Source: Psococerastis gibbosa (lineage: Eukaryota; Arthropoda; Insecta; Psocodea; Psocidae). Taken from it: 64,000 nt of DNA. The notes beneath the pieces were generated by a model, which saw nothing but the letters and a program-made list of their open reading frames with translations, was not told the origin of the DNA and made no database searches. Location: assembly GCA_963971405.1 (NCBI GenBank), contig OZ020486.1, positions 13,291,419 to 13,355,418 on the forward strand. Direction: 5' to 3'. How positions within the stretch are numbered: the first letter of the stretch is position 1; each line of letters starts with the position of its first letter. Below, one piece after another: positions 23,451 through 33,606 of the stretch. Both the position numbers and the translations under genes were made by a program.

Positions 23451-24725
23451 TTATTTATCGTAGCCTTATCTATATTATTTATACATTAGGATAAGAAGCT
23501 GTCATATGGAGGCTTAAATAAAAAATAATATTTCATTATTGAATAAATAAGCTCTTCAATAGAAAATCTTAAGAGAAGAGCTTGCACACCCAACGCAATT
23601 TTTCCTTATTGCTTAGCTTACGCTCCGACCTGAGGCAGGTCATTAGAGGGGATTTTTTCGGCCAATTCCTTGAAACCACGATGACGCATTTGCCGTAGAG
23701 AATACACTGTTTGTACTGCTGGTCGTTGACGTCAATGTTTTCGCAAGGTGCAAATACTACATGCCAAATCAACTTTTTCCAGGCAACGCCATAACCAGCG
23801 GGTTATAAACATTGCACTCAGCAAATAACGCGTCATTTTCCGCCGTATAAGGCGAAAATGTTTACACTGTAACTTATAACGCAGAGGAAAAACTAAAATA
23901 CTGTGCATAATTTGTCTGTGTTTCTGCTTTAGAATCGCCTAAATATTTTTTGAATTCTTGAAGCAGCAGCCCGATTATGGCGATTTAGGATTAACGTAAC
24001 ACCGGGGTTTATTCAATTGTTTTAAACATGGTGCAAAATGCGCGGGAAATTTAAATTCATTAATAGATCCTTGGCTATATTTTTGGTGAGTTTTCAATTT
24101 TTTCTTAGATGTAGACACATTAATTAAAATTCTTATTACATTTCAAAGTTCTGGCTATACATTTTAATGTTTATTAGTATTTCCTTCAATTATGAAACAA
24201 TGAAACAATGAAACCATTCTCTTGTATGCCAATAATTGATTCATTTCAATTTCCCGCGCATATTTTAACACCGTCACGTGACTACTGCGGTATTCAAAAA
24301 TAACCCTGGCGTTAATCCCAAATCACCGTAATAGGGCTGCTGCCATTCGAATTTCTACAGTAGTCTGTCTATAACTGACCGGAACATCCTAATTTATACA
24401 AATGTAAATTTACTCGTAAAAACGTGTCAAGTTATTCTAAGTGTTTGTGTATTTGTAGGGTAGTACTAGCAGCAGGTTCTTTGCATGGAATGAATCAAAA
24501 TTACCGGAGGAGGTATTCCGGCCTACTTGGTAATGCTAGTCAAGTGTTTCCCGGTTCCTATAGTGTCCTAATCGGTTTTCGCCTTCTTTATTGAATAGGG
24601 TAACTTTTGGTATATTTGTTTTCTTTTGAGCATAGGCATCGTTGTGTTTGTAGCCTAAAGCATTGGCCTCCGCGTATGAACTTGATCGGCTTAAAGAGAT
24701 ATTACTTAGGTACCCGCATGCAGTT
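23451..24725. other. unannotated region
   Basis: No supported gene or repeat boundary. GAAACAATGAAACAATGAAAC at about 24190 is a minor tandem repeat. Confidence 0.4.
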
Positions 24726-24732
24726 TGTGTAA

Positions 24733-25130
24733 GGCGGGATTCCACCGACCTCTCATTGTAGAATGCACATACGTTGACGTGGTAGCACTAGCAGATATCA
24801 TTAATAAAGGCGAGGTTTCATTGCAGAATGCAAATGACTTTGACGGAAATTTTTGTTTTCCTCTATGCCACAGTTAAAATTGATCAATGATCATAGAATA
24901 AAATCACAGACAAACAAACTAAATCTAAAAAATGGCGTCATGGGATATGTTAATTACAAACATTTCAATAGATTTCTATAAAAAGAAAAATTCAAATTTC
25001 CGTCAATGTCATTTGCATTCTGCAATGAGAAGTCGGTGGAAACCCCGCCTAAGTCTTGAATGTCTGCTACCACGTCAATGTCTTTGCATTCTGCAATGAG
25101 AGGTCGATGAAAACCCCGCCCAAGGGAAAC
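24733..25130. mobile_element. PIF/Harbinger-like self-nested MITE (copy H3)
   Basis: The outer shell starts GGCGGGATTCCACCGACCTC after TAA and ends AAAACCCCGCC before CAA. An inner element of the same type starts near 24806 (GGCGAGGTTTCATTGCAG) and ends at about 25050 (GGAAACCCCGCC before TAA). Outer and inner layers are joined by GACGTGGTAGCA / TGTCTGCTACCACGTCA. The common core (ATTGATCAATGATCATAG, AATGGCGTCATGGGATATG) is at the centre. The palindrome therefore contains its own relative at its dyad. Confidence 0.8.
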
Positions 25131-26478
25131 AATAACTTCTACCCTATACCGGTAGTTACAGTTTGATGTGTCGTGTACCGTGTAACCAATAAGTTTGCTG
25201 CAATTTTGAACAGGCTCGGTTCTGGTGAATTCAACTTGGTATGACCATTGGCAGCATGGTAGGCTATAGTATATTTCCATATTAAAATAATACAAAACTT
25301 GTTCCAATCATCATCTACCGCAAGGCGACGCCCGTCTGCGGCTTTTACGTCTGGCTATAAAAAATGATCGAGCCTATAGTATCAATACTCGACAGGGGCA
25401 GCCAATAGCCTACAAGGCTTACACAAACACGTACCCCAAAAAAATAATAAAAAAAACTGTAAGTCTGGAGAGAAGGTTGGTCTGAATCACCTCTGGTTGC
25501 CTGTAGATGGGATAAATGATATGCTACTTCCCCATTATTTTATTATCTCATTTCAATATAAGGATTTCACGAAGATTGTTTGCTTTCTCTGTTTAAATAG
25601 GCACTAATTATGCGCAGCAAAAGGCGTGATGCCTTTGTGGGAGGTTTATGCGCACTGAACTTTCTATGCATGCAGTTATCGTATGTGCACTCGCATTATC
25701 TAGTTCATTTAGTGCTAGGACTTCCTAGTTTCACTTACAATATTTTATTGAGCTATGAAAATACAATAAACTGCCAAGAAATTGCTAGGCCTAGGTAATA
25801 ATGAGAGAACCAAGAAGACATTAACAACTCTGAGCTCATATGTCTTCTCACTTTCTCACTACAGCTTCTTCCCTAACTTATATGTAGATAAACACTTCTT
25901 ATTGTAATTAACGTTACAGTACTTTTTATGGGGGGGGGGGGGTGTTAAAATTTCTGGAAAAGATATAGTACTGATAGACAGTAGACACTGTGTTTGTTAT
26001 GCAGCACTTTAAAATATATCTTTAGTTATAGATAAGTGGTCCATTTGAGACTAAAAATGCTGTTTTGTAGATTTCTGCATTGCACTTGTATTCGAAATCA
26101 ATAATGAACAATTTTAACAAATAATAAGGGAACATTTTAAACTTATAATTTTAATAATGATATTTTTTCCCCAGCCGGTACCTCCAGAACTGGAATCATA
26201 TAATATAAATATAGGATAGGGTAATACAATATAATAATATATTCATGTGCCGGAATAATGTGTGTAAGCCCCATTAGAAGGGCTTGTGGCAGGATTCGCC
26301 AAAAAGCTACAAACTATTTATAAGGAGTACGAACTACATTATTACAAGAGGAAAAATTAAATAATCACTCACTTCACTTTTTTTCCTTTATCAGTAACCC
26401 AGGACAAGGTGCATTTATTGAAAAACATTTGTTATAAGTATAATTATCACGCTCAAGCTTCCGCTTATCGAGCAATAT
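25131..26478. other. unannotated region
   Basis: A 12-base G-run at 25931 has no partner. No gene is supported. Confidence 0.4.
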
Positions 26479-26480
26479 TA

Positions 26481-26508
26481 GATAATAATAATAATAATAA
26501 TAATAATT
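26481..26508. repeat. (AAT)n microsatellite
   Basis: About nine copies of the trinucleotide AAT/ATA in a row. Confidence 0.95.
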
Positions 26509-26630
26509 CTTGTAGTTTTCTTAATTTTTTTATGTAAGTAGACAGAAGCTGAAATACCCCCTCATGCCAGCGGCGTGCGAGGGTAGCACTCCACATACTG
26601 TTAGCGAACTGAGCAATCTAATTCGCCGAA

Positions 26631-26984
26631 CTACTTCAGTATTGGTGCAGGGGTATTGTATTGGTCAGACTTTCTTCCGATGATGGCCGTGACGGGGCCT
26701 TTCACTCTCTGTCTGCCATTCGGACACGCTGCATTCTGGGCTGTCTCCACAAAACAATTATCCAAATCAGAAAAAATTCTATCTTTATCACACTCGCAGT
26801 AGTCTGGCATTAGTATCTGGCCTCCTCAAACCACATCGATGCATGTTACTTTTACAATTTCCGGATTTTTTTTGCTCTCCACCTGATGTGCCTTATTACA
26901 CTTAAAACACTTCAGTTGTGCGATACTTGGAGCGTTGAGGTCGGGCAGACTCGGCAACTGAGTTTCTCGTGTATGACGCCACTA
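26631..26984 (-). pseudogene. possible decayed coding fragment with Cys pairs
   Basis: On the minus strand a 118-codon frame is broken only by a TGA at 26826-26828. It reads through LPSLPDLNAPSIAQLKCFKC, NKAHQ, KVTCID, a YCECDKDR stretch, ACPNGRQRVKGPV and ends ..APILK before a stop at 26631-26633. CxxC followed by His suggests a zinc-knuckle-like piece, as in retroelement gag/ORF1 proteins, but I cannot name a family. Local base composition is less AT-rich than the flanks. A chance frame of this size is possible. Confidence 0.25.
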
Positions 26985-27056
26985 CCCTCGGAGATCTCTG
27001 AGTTGTCTCATGCAAGTCATTCTGGCAAGCATTCCCCTAAACTTTAGAGACACTTA

Positions 27057-27442
27057 GGCGCCTGCAAGTGCAAAATACACATACGATGACGTGGTAGCAG
27101 ACATTCAAGACTTAGGCGGGGATTCCGACGACCTCTCATTGCAGAATGCAAATGACATTGACGGAAATTTCAAATTTTCATTTTATAGAAATCTATTAAA
27201 ATGTTTGTAATTAACATATCCCATGACGCCATTTTTTAATTTTAGTTTGTTTGTTTGTTTGTGATTTTACTCTGTGAACATTGATCAATTTTAACTATGG
27301 CATAGAGTAAAACAAAAATTTCCGTCAATGTCATTTGCATTCTGCAATGAGAGGTCGGTGGAAACCCTGCCTTTATAAATAATATCTGCTACCACGTCAC
27401 CGTATGTGTATTTTGCACTTAGAGGTCGGTGGAAACCGCGCC
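27057..27442. mobile_element. PIF/Harbinger-like concentric MITE (copy H4)
   Basis: TTA flanks both ends (27054-27056, 27443-27445). The outer right shell ends GGTGGAAACCGCGCC. It is separated by TACACATACGATGACGTGG from the middle layer GTAGCAGACATTCAAGAC, which leads to an inner terminus GGCGGGGATTCCGACGACC and the common core. The layers reappear in reverse order on the right. The left outer shell has lost its TTCCACC segment. Confidence 0.8.
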
Positions 27443-27471
27443 TTAGAGGGAGAAAGACATGGAGAAATGTA

Positions 27472-27545
27472 CGGTAGTGGAATTCGAACCCGAGTCTCCT
27501 CCTTGCCAGGGTGGTATGTTGACCACTGCACCAAATCCACGTCCG
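27472..27545 (-). mobile_element. tRNA-derived SINE head (family D)
   Basis: On the minus strand, TTTGGTGCAGTGGTCAAC (A box) and CTCGGGTTCGAATTCCAC (B box) lie at tRNA spacing. GTGGATT at the 5' side can pair with AATTCCAC at the 3' side, like an acceptor stem. The body is not defined because no second copy lies in the window. A lone tRNA pseudogene is the alternative. Confidence 0.55.
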
Positions 27546-27762
27546 CTCAAGCCTTGTGACCTCGTCCACGTCTTCCTGTACTTACAAGTAGATGCTGTAG
27601 CTTGTGCCAATGAGAGACCCAGTTGTTTCTGTTGGCCCGGAGCATGATTGCCCATTTAAGCTCAAATTGGACTGTGTAAAGTATAATTTATAATAAAATA
27701 TAGATAATAGAACTATAAATTATCTGTCATGTATTAGAAGAAATGTTCCTCTACGTTTCAAT

Positions 27763-27897
27763 TCATAGTATGTAGCCGGCACTCACTAACACCGTTTGTC
27801 CACATTTTTTGAATGAATATAAATAAATGCAAGGTTAGGTTACGCGCATGCCTTCAAAAAATATGGCCAAACTGTTAGTGCCGGCTACTATACTATG
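27763..27897. mobile_element. foldback element (CATAGTATGTAGCCGGCAC arms)
   Basis: CATAGTATGTAGCCGGCACT and the following AACACCGTTTGTCCACATTT are inverted at 27852-27897, with small indels, as AATATGGCCAAACTGTTAG and GCCGGCTACTATACTATG. Arms of about 45 bases surround a 35-base loop. No coding content. Confidence 0.6.
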
Positions 27898-28001
27898 TAT
27901 GACTCTATGACTCTCTTAACTGGTCGAATTTTCGGGGATTCCAACGGCCTGTGAACCTGCGAATGAGTCGGGTTTTGGGATACTGGTGTGGTCTGCCCTA
28001 T

Positions 28002-28120
28002 CAAAGCCGTAGCCAGGATTTTTTTCGGGGGGGGGGGGGTAGGTAGGGGTTGGTATCAAGCCATTTTATTTCGGGGGGGGGGAGTGAACCCCCCATGAAC
28101 CCCCCTTGGCTACGGTCTTG
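28002..28120. mobile_element. hAT-like MITE, CAAGGCCGTAGCC subfamily I
   Basis: Ends CAAAGCCGTAGCCAGG and CCTTGGCTACGGTCTTG, two poly-G tracts and GAACCCCCCATGAACC. It is an internally deleted version of the 39458 copy. Flanks TGCCCTAT and TGTCCTTG match at only 5 of 8 positions, implying age. Confidence 0.75.
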
Positions 28121-28456
28121 TGTCCTTGTCGCACTCCGGCAAACGTAGAGTCATACGACTTATGGGTGTAGCGGAGATTTCATAGCTGGTCATTGGTCAA
28201 AACTTCGGAGATTCCAGAGGCCTGTCATTGCGAATGAGCCGGGTTTAGACTTCTCTGCTGCGTGATACCTACGAGACGTGCTGTGACCGATCAGGACAGA
28301 CACTGGGGCTTCGGGGACCGAGCCTAGACATACCAGCCCAGCGCTCAAGATACTATTGGTTTCAAACGTTAACAAAAAATACCACAGTATACTACTAAAA
28401 TATAGAGTAGAATTTATGAACAATTTGACTCTACGAATAACGTCAAAAGAAACTAA

Positions 28457-28740
28457 AAAATATCGAAAAATTAGTAATATGTAACATTTCCTAGAAAAAG
28501 TAATAATGTTTTCCGTTACAACCGGTTTCTTTGAAGGCGACTGTACTCGGAATTCTCGTTTCCTTATCACAGCGCCCTCAAATTTTCTAAAAAAAAAAAA
28601 AAAAAAATCGAAAAATGTGTAATACTCGTATGTAATATTTCCTAGAAAAAGTAATCATATTTTCCGTTACAACCGTTTTCTTTGAAGGCGACTGTACTGG
28701 GAATTCTCGTTTCCTTATCATGGCGCCCTCAACCTTCTGG
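28457..28740. repeat. tandem duplication of about 140 bp with poly-A at the junction
   Basis: ATTTCCTAGAAAAAGTAAT, TTTCCGTTACAACCG, TTCTTTGAAGGCGACTGTAC and GAATTCTCGTTTCCTTATCA all occur twice in the same order (first copy about 28457-28580, second 28610-28740). An A-run of about 19 and ATCGAAAAAT separate them. Confidence 0.85.
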
Positions 28741-29190
28741 ACGCAGATTAGCTTCCCGCTGTCGCCGCCGCAGCCTAATGACCTTGTCCTTGAAAAAGGT
28801 CCTTATAGTGTCAGACCGGCAGCCCACGCATCTCTTTCCTGCCGGCCTCGCTCCATTTCTTACGGGATTTTTATCACAATCGTCTTAAATGAATAACTAC
28901 CTTTAAGAGGGTGTGGTGCTCACAGCTCAGCCTGTTCAACAAGGGTCCTCCCATTGTATGAAGTAGTGGTGGGAATCTTGTGACATTTTATAAACTTAAG
29001 TTATCTGTCGTACTTGAACAGTAGCACAGTATATGGCAGCCACTTGAAGCAAAGAAGCTGTGGAAGTTGTGCCATCCAGACTGACTATAGAGAAGATAAA
29101 TGTAAGTACCATCTAACTCGTAATCAGCATGGGGCCTGGGTCGAAGAGAAATTGGCTTCTCTCCCCGAAGCTGTTGATATTAACAACCAA
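28741..29190. other. unannotated spacer
   Basis: No supported feature. Confidence 0.35.
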
Positions 29191-29300
29191 AATTAGAGGA
29201 TATAGAAAAAATTTGCCTTGGCGGGATTTGAACCCACAATCTACGCCTATATCAGCTTCAACCAGTGTTATATACCATATAATGCTCCAATAGGTATTGT
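29191..29300 (-). mobile_element. tRNA-related repeat, family C (diverged)
   Basis: AAATTAGAGGATATAGAAAA, GCCTTGGCGGGATTTGAACC and ATCTACGCC match, with substitutions, the 3' half of the tRNA-like unit at 31198-31270 and its downstream flank. A shared ATACCATATAATGCTCCAAT lies at the other side, as it does at 31570-31590. Confidence 0.6.
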
Positions 29301-30190
29301 TGATAGTTCACTACATTTTTAGTTTAAAAATTATGGAAACATTCGGGTAGGGGAATCAGGGTCTCCTCCGGGGTAAAATTTGGAAAATACAGCTCCAAAA
29401 TAGGAGGATTTTATGCAATTCACATGTAGTCAGCCTCAGGAAGGGGCGCGAGCCGTCTATATGTCCCCCCTCTGATGGATCCGCCAATGATATGAGTCTT
29501 ATAAAATATCTTATACTGTATTTTGCATTACGTCACACACAAATGGCAATCGAAGGATTTCAATGGATCACCTCGATAACTTTTCTTTTTCCCAACAGTA
29601 CTTTCAGCATTTCATTTCCCTAAGCTTATAATCAGTGCCTTTCAAATCGCACTGTTAATTCATCTTTATTGGCAAGTTAACTGACAGCCCACTCTTTACG
29701 TATTATACTGCATATAATTTTTCTGTCATTGCTAAACAACTGCGAGTAATCTGCAATAGCAAACAGCGGCAGCAGGAAAACGCGAAAAATTACAATTTGA
29801 AATTATTGACCCTGAGCTTGCTCGGGCTTAGGTAAACAACTTTTATTTGCGTAACTCCTATCTACTCCAAACATTTAGATTAGTATTAGATAAACGGATT
29901 GCTTTATTTCATCCCGGATCTTATATGAATCATCTTGACTAGGCTACCACTGCAACTCTGTAGCCGCTTTATTTGTATCAAAGTGCACAATTTTTTAAAT
30001 ATACCGTGGGCCTACTGTACGGTATAGGCCTAGTTGGGTACGTTTTGTATTAGGCAGTGATATATTATAAACAGTAACTGGAGCCCCCCCCCCCCTACCG
30101 CAGTACAAAGTTGAATTTCACAGTAAATATTTACTGTAGAGCTAGAAAAATGCTTTTAGGCAAATAAAAAATATTCCATTATCGTTAGTT
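29301..30190. other. unannotated region
   Basis: A C-run at about 30085 is the only notable item. No gene is supported. Confidence 0.4.
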
Positions 30191-30194
30191 ACGT

Positions 30195-30541
30195 CATGAT
30201 ATGTGGCCGTCACTAGTACCGATTAGCCACAACCGTCAAAATTATGCGTAAATATGGACAAGGCACAAGGCCGCAGCCAGAATTTTTTTATTTTTTTGGG
30301 GGGGGGGGTTTCAGAAATTTCATTGTATATTATATAGTGGTTTTTATTTTTCCTCTCAAAATCCAATTCTATCTACTATCAAGCCATTTCATTTCGGGGG
30401 GGGGGGGGGGGGGGGTTGAACCCATGAACCGCGGCCCTTGGCTACCGCCTTGCATCCTCATGCCTTTTACCAGTGGTTTTTTTTTTTACAAATCAACTTT
30501 GATTGTCGTCAAACGGTGCTAGTGACGGCCACATAATCATG
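30195..30541. mobile_element. foldback element hosting a nested hAT MITE
   Basis: CATGATATGTGGCCGTCACT at the left and AGTGACGGCCACATAATCATG-type sequence at the right form a terminal inverted repeat of about 28 bases (26 matching). The interior is almost entirely a subfamily I hAT MITE (30266-30452), which must have arrived later. Confidence 0.6.
30266..30452. mobile_element. hAT-like MITE, CAAGGCCGTAGCC subfamily I, nested
   Basis: Ends CAAGGCCGCAGCCAG and CTTGGCTACCGCCTTG; interior ATTATATAGTGGTTTTTATT, TTCTATCTACTATCAAGCC and G-runs of 10 and about 20. Target octamers do not match, so either a terminus has decayed or a rearrangement has occurred. Confidence 0.75.
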
Positions 30542-30984
30542 AATCACAATGTCGAGGATTTTTTCTACCTCTACAATAAGTATTTACTGTGAAGTCCGAC
30601 TTTTTTCCAAAAATTAGTGGCGTAAGAGTCCCGTTGGAGGGGGGAGACTCCCATTTGGCGTTAAAGTAACATACGTAGTCCCCAAATTCTATGGCGTTTA
30701 CATTAATTAGTATACTCTTCATCCAACGACCGAGGGACAGGGAGACAACTCGCATGGTAAATTGTTAATACAGTAGTCCAACTTCCAAGGCACCATTTCA
30801 CGATAGCTTGATGATCTTGCCTAATGATGGATTAAGTAGGGGTAGAATGTTTTTAAGGAAATTTTTGCTCACTTATAAGGCGATTAGGTATGTCTAAGAA
30901 TGCATGCATAAGTGCTGTCCAGTACCTATTTACTTATAATGACATTCGATGTTTTATCAACATGAATATTATGAATGCAGGCTT
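30542..30984. other. unannotated spacer
   Basis: No supported feature. Confidence 0.35.
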
Positions 30985-31065
30985 GATGAAGCAGTAGAAT
31001 TCGAGCTGAAATCATACTTCCAGACGTTTCGTCAATATCTGCGGTCGTCATCTTTAGTGGCACTT
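30985..31065 (-). repeat. inverted copy of the CTGAAGATG...GAAACG repeat
   Basis: The minus strand reads AAGATGACGACCGCAG, ATTGACGAAACGTCTGGAAG, then ATTTCAGCTCGAATTCTACT, matching 23341-23450 in order. Confidence 0.55.
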
Positions 31066-31078
31066 CGTAGACTTCTAC

Positions 31079-31161
31079 GATTCTATCTAGGAGGCTCCGT
31101 AGCAACTTTCAAGACGTTAGGTAGTTGTGGTTAGTTGCTACGGAGCCTCCAAGATAGAATC
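31079..31161. repeat. 29-bp-arm hairpin
   Basis: GATTCTATCTAGGAGGCTCC...AGCAACT (31079-31107) is inverted at 31132-31161 with one difference. The 24-base loop holds TTTCAAGACGTTAGG. It directly abuts the tRNA-like unit. Confidence 0.8.
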
Positions 31162-31197
31162 TTATACAGAACTGAAATTAGAGGATATGGAAAAAAC

Positions 31198-31270
31198 TGG
31201 GCTTGGCGGGATTCGAACCCACGATCTACGCCTAACCGGGGCGTCGTCTTAACCGCTGGACCACAAGCCC
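31198..31270 (-). tRNA. tRNA-like gene or SINE head (family C)
   Basis: The minus strand folds as a complete 73-nt cloverleaf. The acceptor GGGCTTG pairs with CAAGCCC plus discriminator A. The D arm contains CAGCGGTTAA, the anticodon stem ACGCC pairs with GGCGT around a 7-base loop CCGGTTA, and the T arm is GTGGG-TTCGAAT-CCCGC. A T6 Pol III terminator follows two bases after the acceptor. The loop position would give anticodon GGT (Thr), but position 33 is C, not the near-universal U. The unit is repeated (31436-31510 and 29191-29265), so a repeat-borne tRNA pseudogene is more likely than a working tRNA. Confidence 0.5.
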
Positions 31271-31414
31271 CGACAAGTCCAGTAAATGCCAAATCCTCTA
31301 CTTATGCTCTAATTGACATGATTCGTGTTGCTAGACAGGTTAGCACAACTACACAACTATCTAACCGAACAGGTCTGTGAGCTGACTTAATTGCATAAAG
31401 GCAATGCTTTATTC

Positions 31415-31596
31415 ATTACATTGTAGTATTATATGTTAAGACGACGCCCCGGTTAGGCGTAGATCGTGGGTTCGAATCCCGCCAAGCCCAGTTTTTTCCA
31501 TATCCTCTAATTTCGGTTATAACGAGGAGGTTACCTCTTCAACCAAAGTTAATTTAATGTCAGTGTTATATATACCATATAATACTACAATGTAAT
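31415..31596. mobile_element. element with perfect 21-bp terminal inverted repeat carrying a tRNA 3' half
   Basis: ATTACATTGTAGTATTATAT plus G at the left is exactly inverted at 31576-31596. Inside lies the anticodon-to-acceptor part of the family C tRNA-like unit on the plus strand (GTTAAGACGACGCC through TTCGAATCCCGCCAAGCCC), its T6 stretch, CATATCCTCTAATTTCGG and GAGGAGGTTACCTC. Together with the unit at 31160-31251 it forms an outer inverted repeat with arms longer than 80 bp. Confidence 0.7.
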
Positions 31597-33200
31597 CTTA
31601 TACAGAAGTACGCTGTCAGATCGACCACGGCCCATCAGCCCGGACTCTACTGCTTCATCCCATGAATCCGGCAGTGAAAGGTTTTCCAATTATGTTAAAT
31701 GTCGGTTTGTTTATCCACCCAACCCACACATATATTTTGGCCGTTGCGCTTGTAACCAAAAGCAAGTATACCAAGCGTCTAGCAACCAATCGTATAGCGA
31801 AACTAGACAAGAATTGACTAATTTAAGCTGGCTACGACCTTTGATAATGCATAATGGCACCTGTCGTAGACGTGCAGTCGTGCATCCATTCAGATTGTGC
31901 CAAACATTTGCATAATATGTACGACCATTGTAATTAGTTATATTTGTGCCAAAGTTTGTTAATGTCTCCAACATTCTTGGCCTTGGTTTGACACTCAGTG
32001 ACCATTAACTATTAATCAATATTCAAGTTCGCATCTGCAAAAAGGAGCCAACCTTTTTGAAACTTAAGAGGAACCTTACCAAAAGATATTTGATAAATGG
32101 GCCTAAAAGGATTTTCTATCCATCTATCTAATACGTAGTTATGAAAATTTGGTATATCCAAGTTGTAGAGAACTATCTATTTCATGCGTTCCTATATAAT
32201 ATAGTAGGCATACTAAAGGAATTTTTAGTGTTGGTGCAGTGATTTTTCGGGTGACAGAAATTTAGTTAATTTACCGAATTTCGCAATTCATGGGAAATTG
32301 AAAACACCTTCGACCCAGACAAAACGCTGGAATTGCGGGAATCAAGTCATGCACCGACCCGTGGCTCGTCCCACACCAAAAACCGTTGTCTCGTACCGTG
32401 CCTAGGAAAGGGGACCAATTTCGAATTTCTTATTTCAAAGAATGCAAATGCAATGCATACCTACTGTAAAAGGATCCTTACCTCAGGACTCATTTGCTTT
32501 TCAGTATCTTGTGTTATTGCTTACTCTACCATATTGTCAGGCAGTTTATGACTATTGGGTGATTATTTCCTTCAATGCAATGACACGTGGTATTCATTAT
32601 TAATTATGATTTATGCACCTATTTAGGTACGTAGGTACTCAATAGTCAATACCTACCTAAGTTCAACGCAGTGAATGGAATGGAAGACAAGTATAAAGCT
32701 ACAAAGCTTGGGCATTTAGCTAAAGTACCTTGTACGTTTACCACTAAAAAACATAGCTCTTTTTGTTCATATGAATTATGAATAGATTGGACTCTGGAGG
32801 ATATAAAAAATAGATTTGTCGTTGGCACTGTATGCTATTACTGTACACACAAAGAAGCTCTGTTCTTTCATAGCCAGAGGTGTGGTGTAACTGCAAAGAA
32901 ATACGAATGACCACCTTCTATTACGTTTCAATGCATGCTAGCTTGTGGGAAGGTCACCTAATAATTTGCAAAACACCACTTTGGATAATTTGATTCAATC
33001 ATTCCGTCTGGAGTTGTTCTCGTGGCTGTTTTTTAATGGTTTTGATTTGTTATTTCCTAGATGTTACTGAATGCCCACCGGGCAATTCGTTTGCAATATT
33101 GTTTTTTTCCACTTTGCATCACATGCGCATCGTAAATAGAATCACATTTTCCACCTTTTTGAGTTTCGGACGAGACGCCTTCTCATATGGGCCTACTAGC
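31597..33200. other. unannotated region
   Basis: 31608-31665 repeats GTCAGATCGACCACGG and CTACTGCTTCATC from the 23341 family. The rest has no supported feature. Confidence 0.4.
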
Positions 33201-33229
33201 TATGGCGATTAATTTTAATAATTTTAATA

Positions 33230-33606
33230 TTAATAACACGACTGCTTATTGGGCACACGAGGCTGACCCATGGGCACTTGATGACGGGTTCCCCAGCCCC
33301 CATGTGTCCAACCTGTCAGGTACTACTTGATGTACAACACCTGCTCCTTGTCTGTCCTACGTATGCTTGCTACCGCACCTTCCCTAGTAACTCCTCTATG
33401 AGAGATATTCTTACTGATGCAGCAGCTACTTTACGCCAACACACGCTCCCGTTTCTGTTCCAGTCCACTATCTATAAAAATCTGTGAAAACCCTTAATCC
33501 ATAAAAATAAAAAAAATCGAACAAATAGACAAGGGCAAACTGTTGTAGAAGGTACCTGGGCAACTCGTTGCCCAGCGCGCTTATAGCAGTTTGCCGAAAA
33601 AAAAAC
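33230..33606 (+). pseudogene. second LINE 3' end (ORF2 C-terminus)
   Basis: Starting at CGACTGCTTATTGGG (33239), the frame reads RLLIGHTRLTHGHLMTGSPA, then PMCPTCQ, DVQHLLLVC and a stop after KNL (33485). This is the same RLxIGHTRLTHG plus C-x2-C-x7-H-x4-C tail as at 17303, but from a diverged family. The 3' UTR contains an inverted repeat (GGGCAAACTG / CAGTTTGCC) and ends in A9 at about 33597-33606. The 5' end is truncated, with AT-rich unrelated sequence upstream. Confidence 0.82.

Noticed and set aside
31198..31270. Functional tRNA-Thr(GGU) gene
   Set aside because: The cloverleaf is complete, but C replaces U33 and the unit is repeated in decayed forms nearby. I keep it as tRNA-like only.
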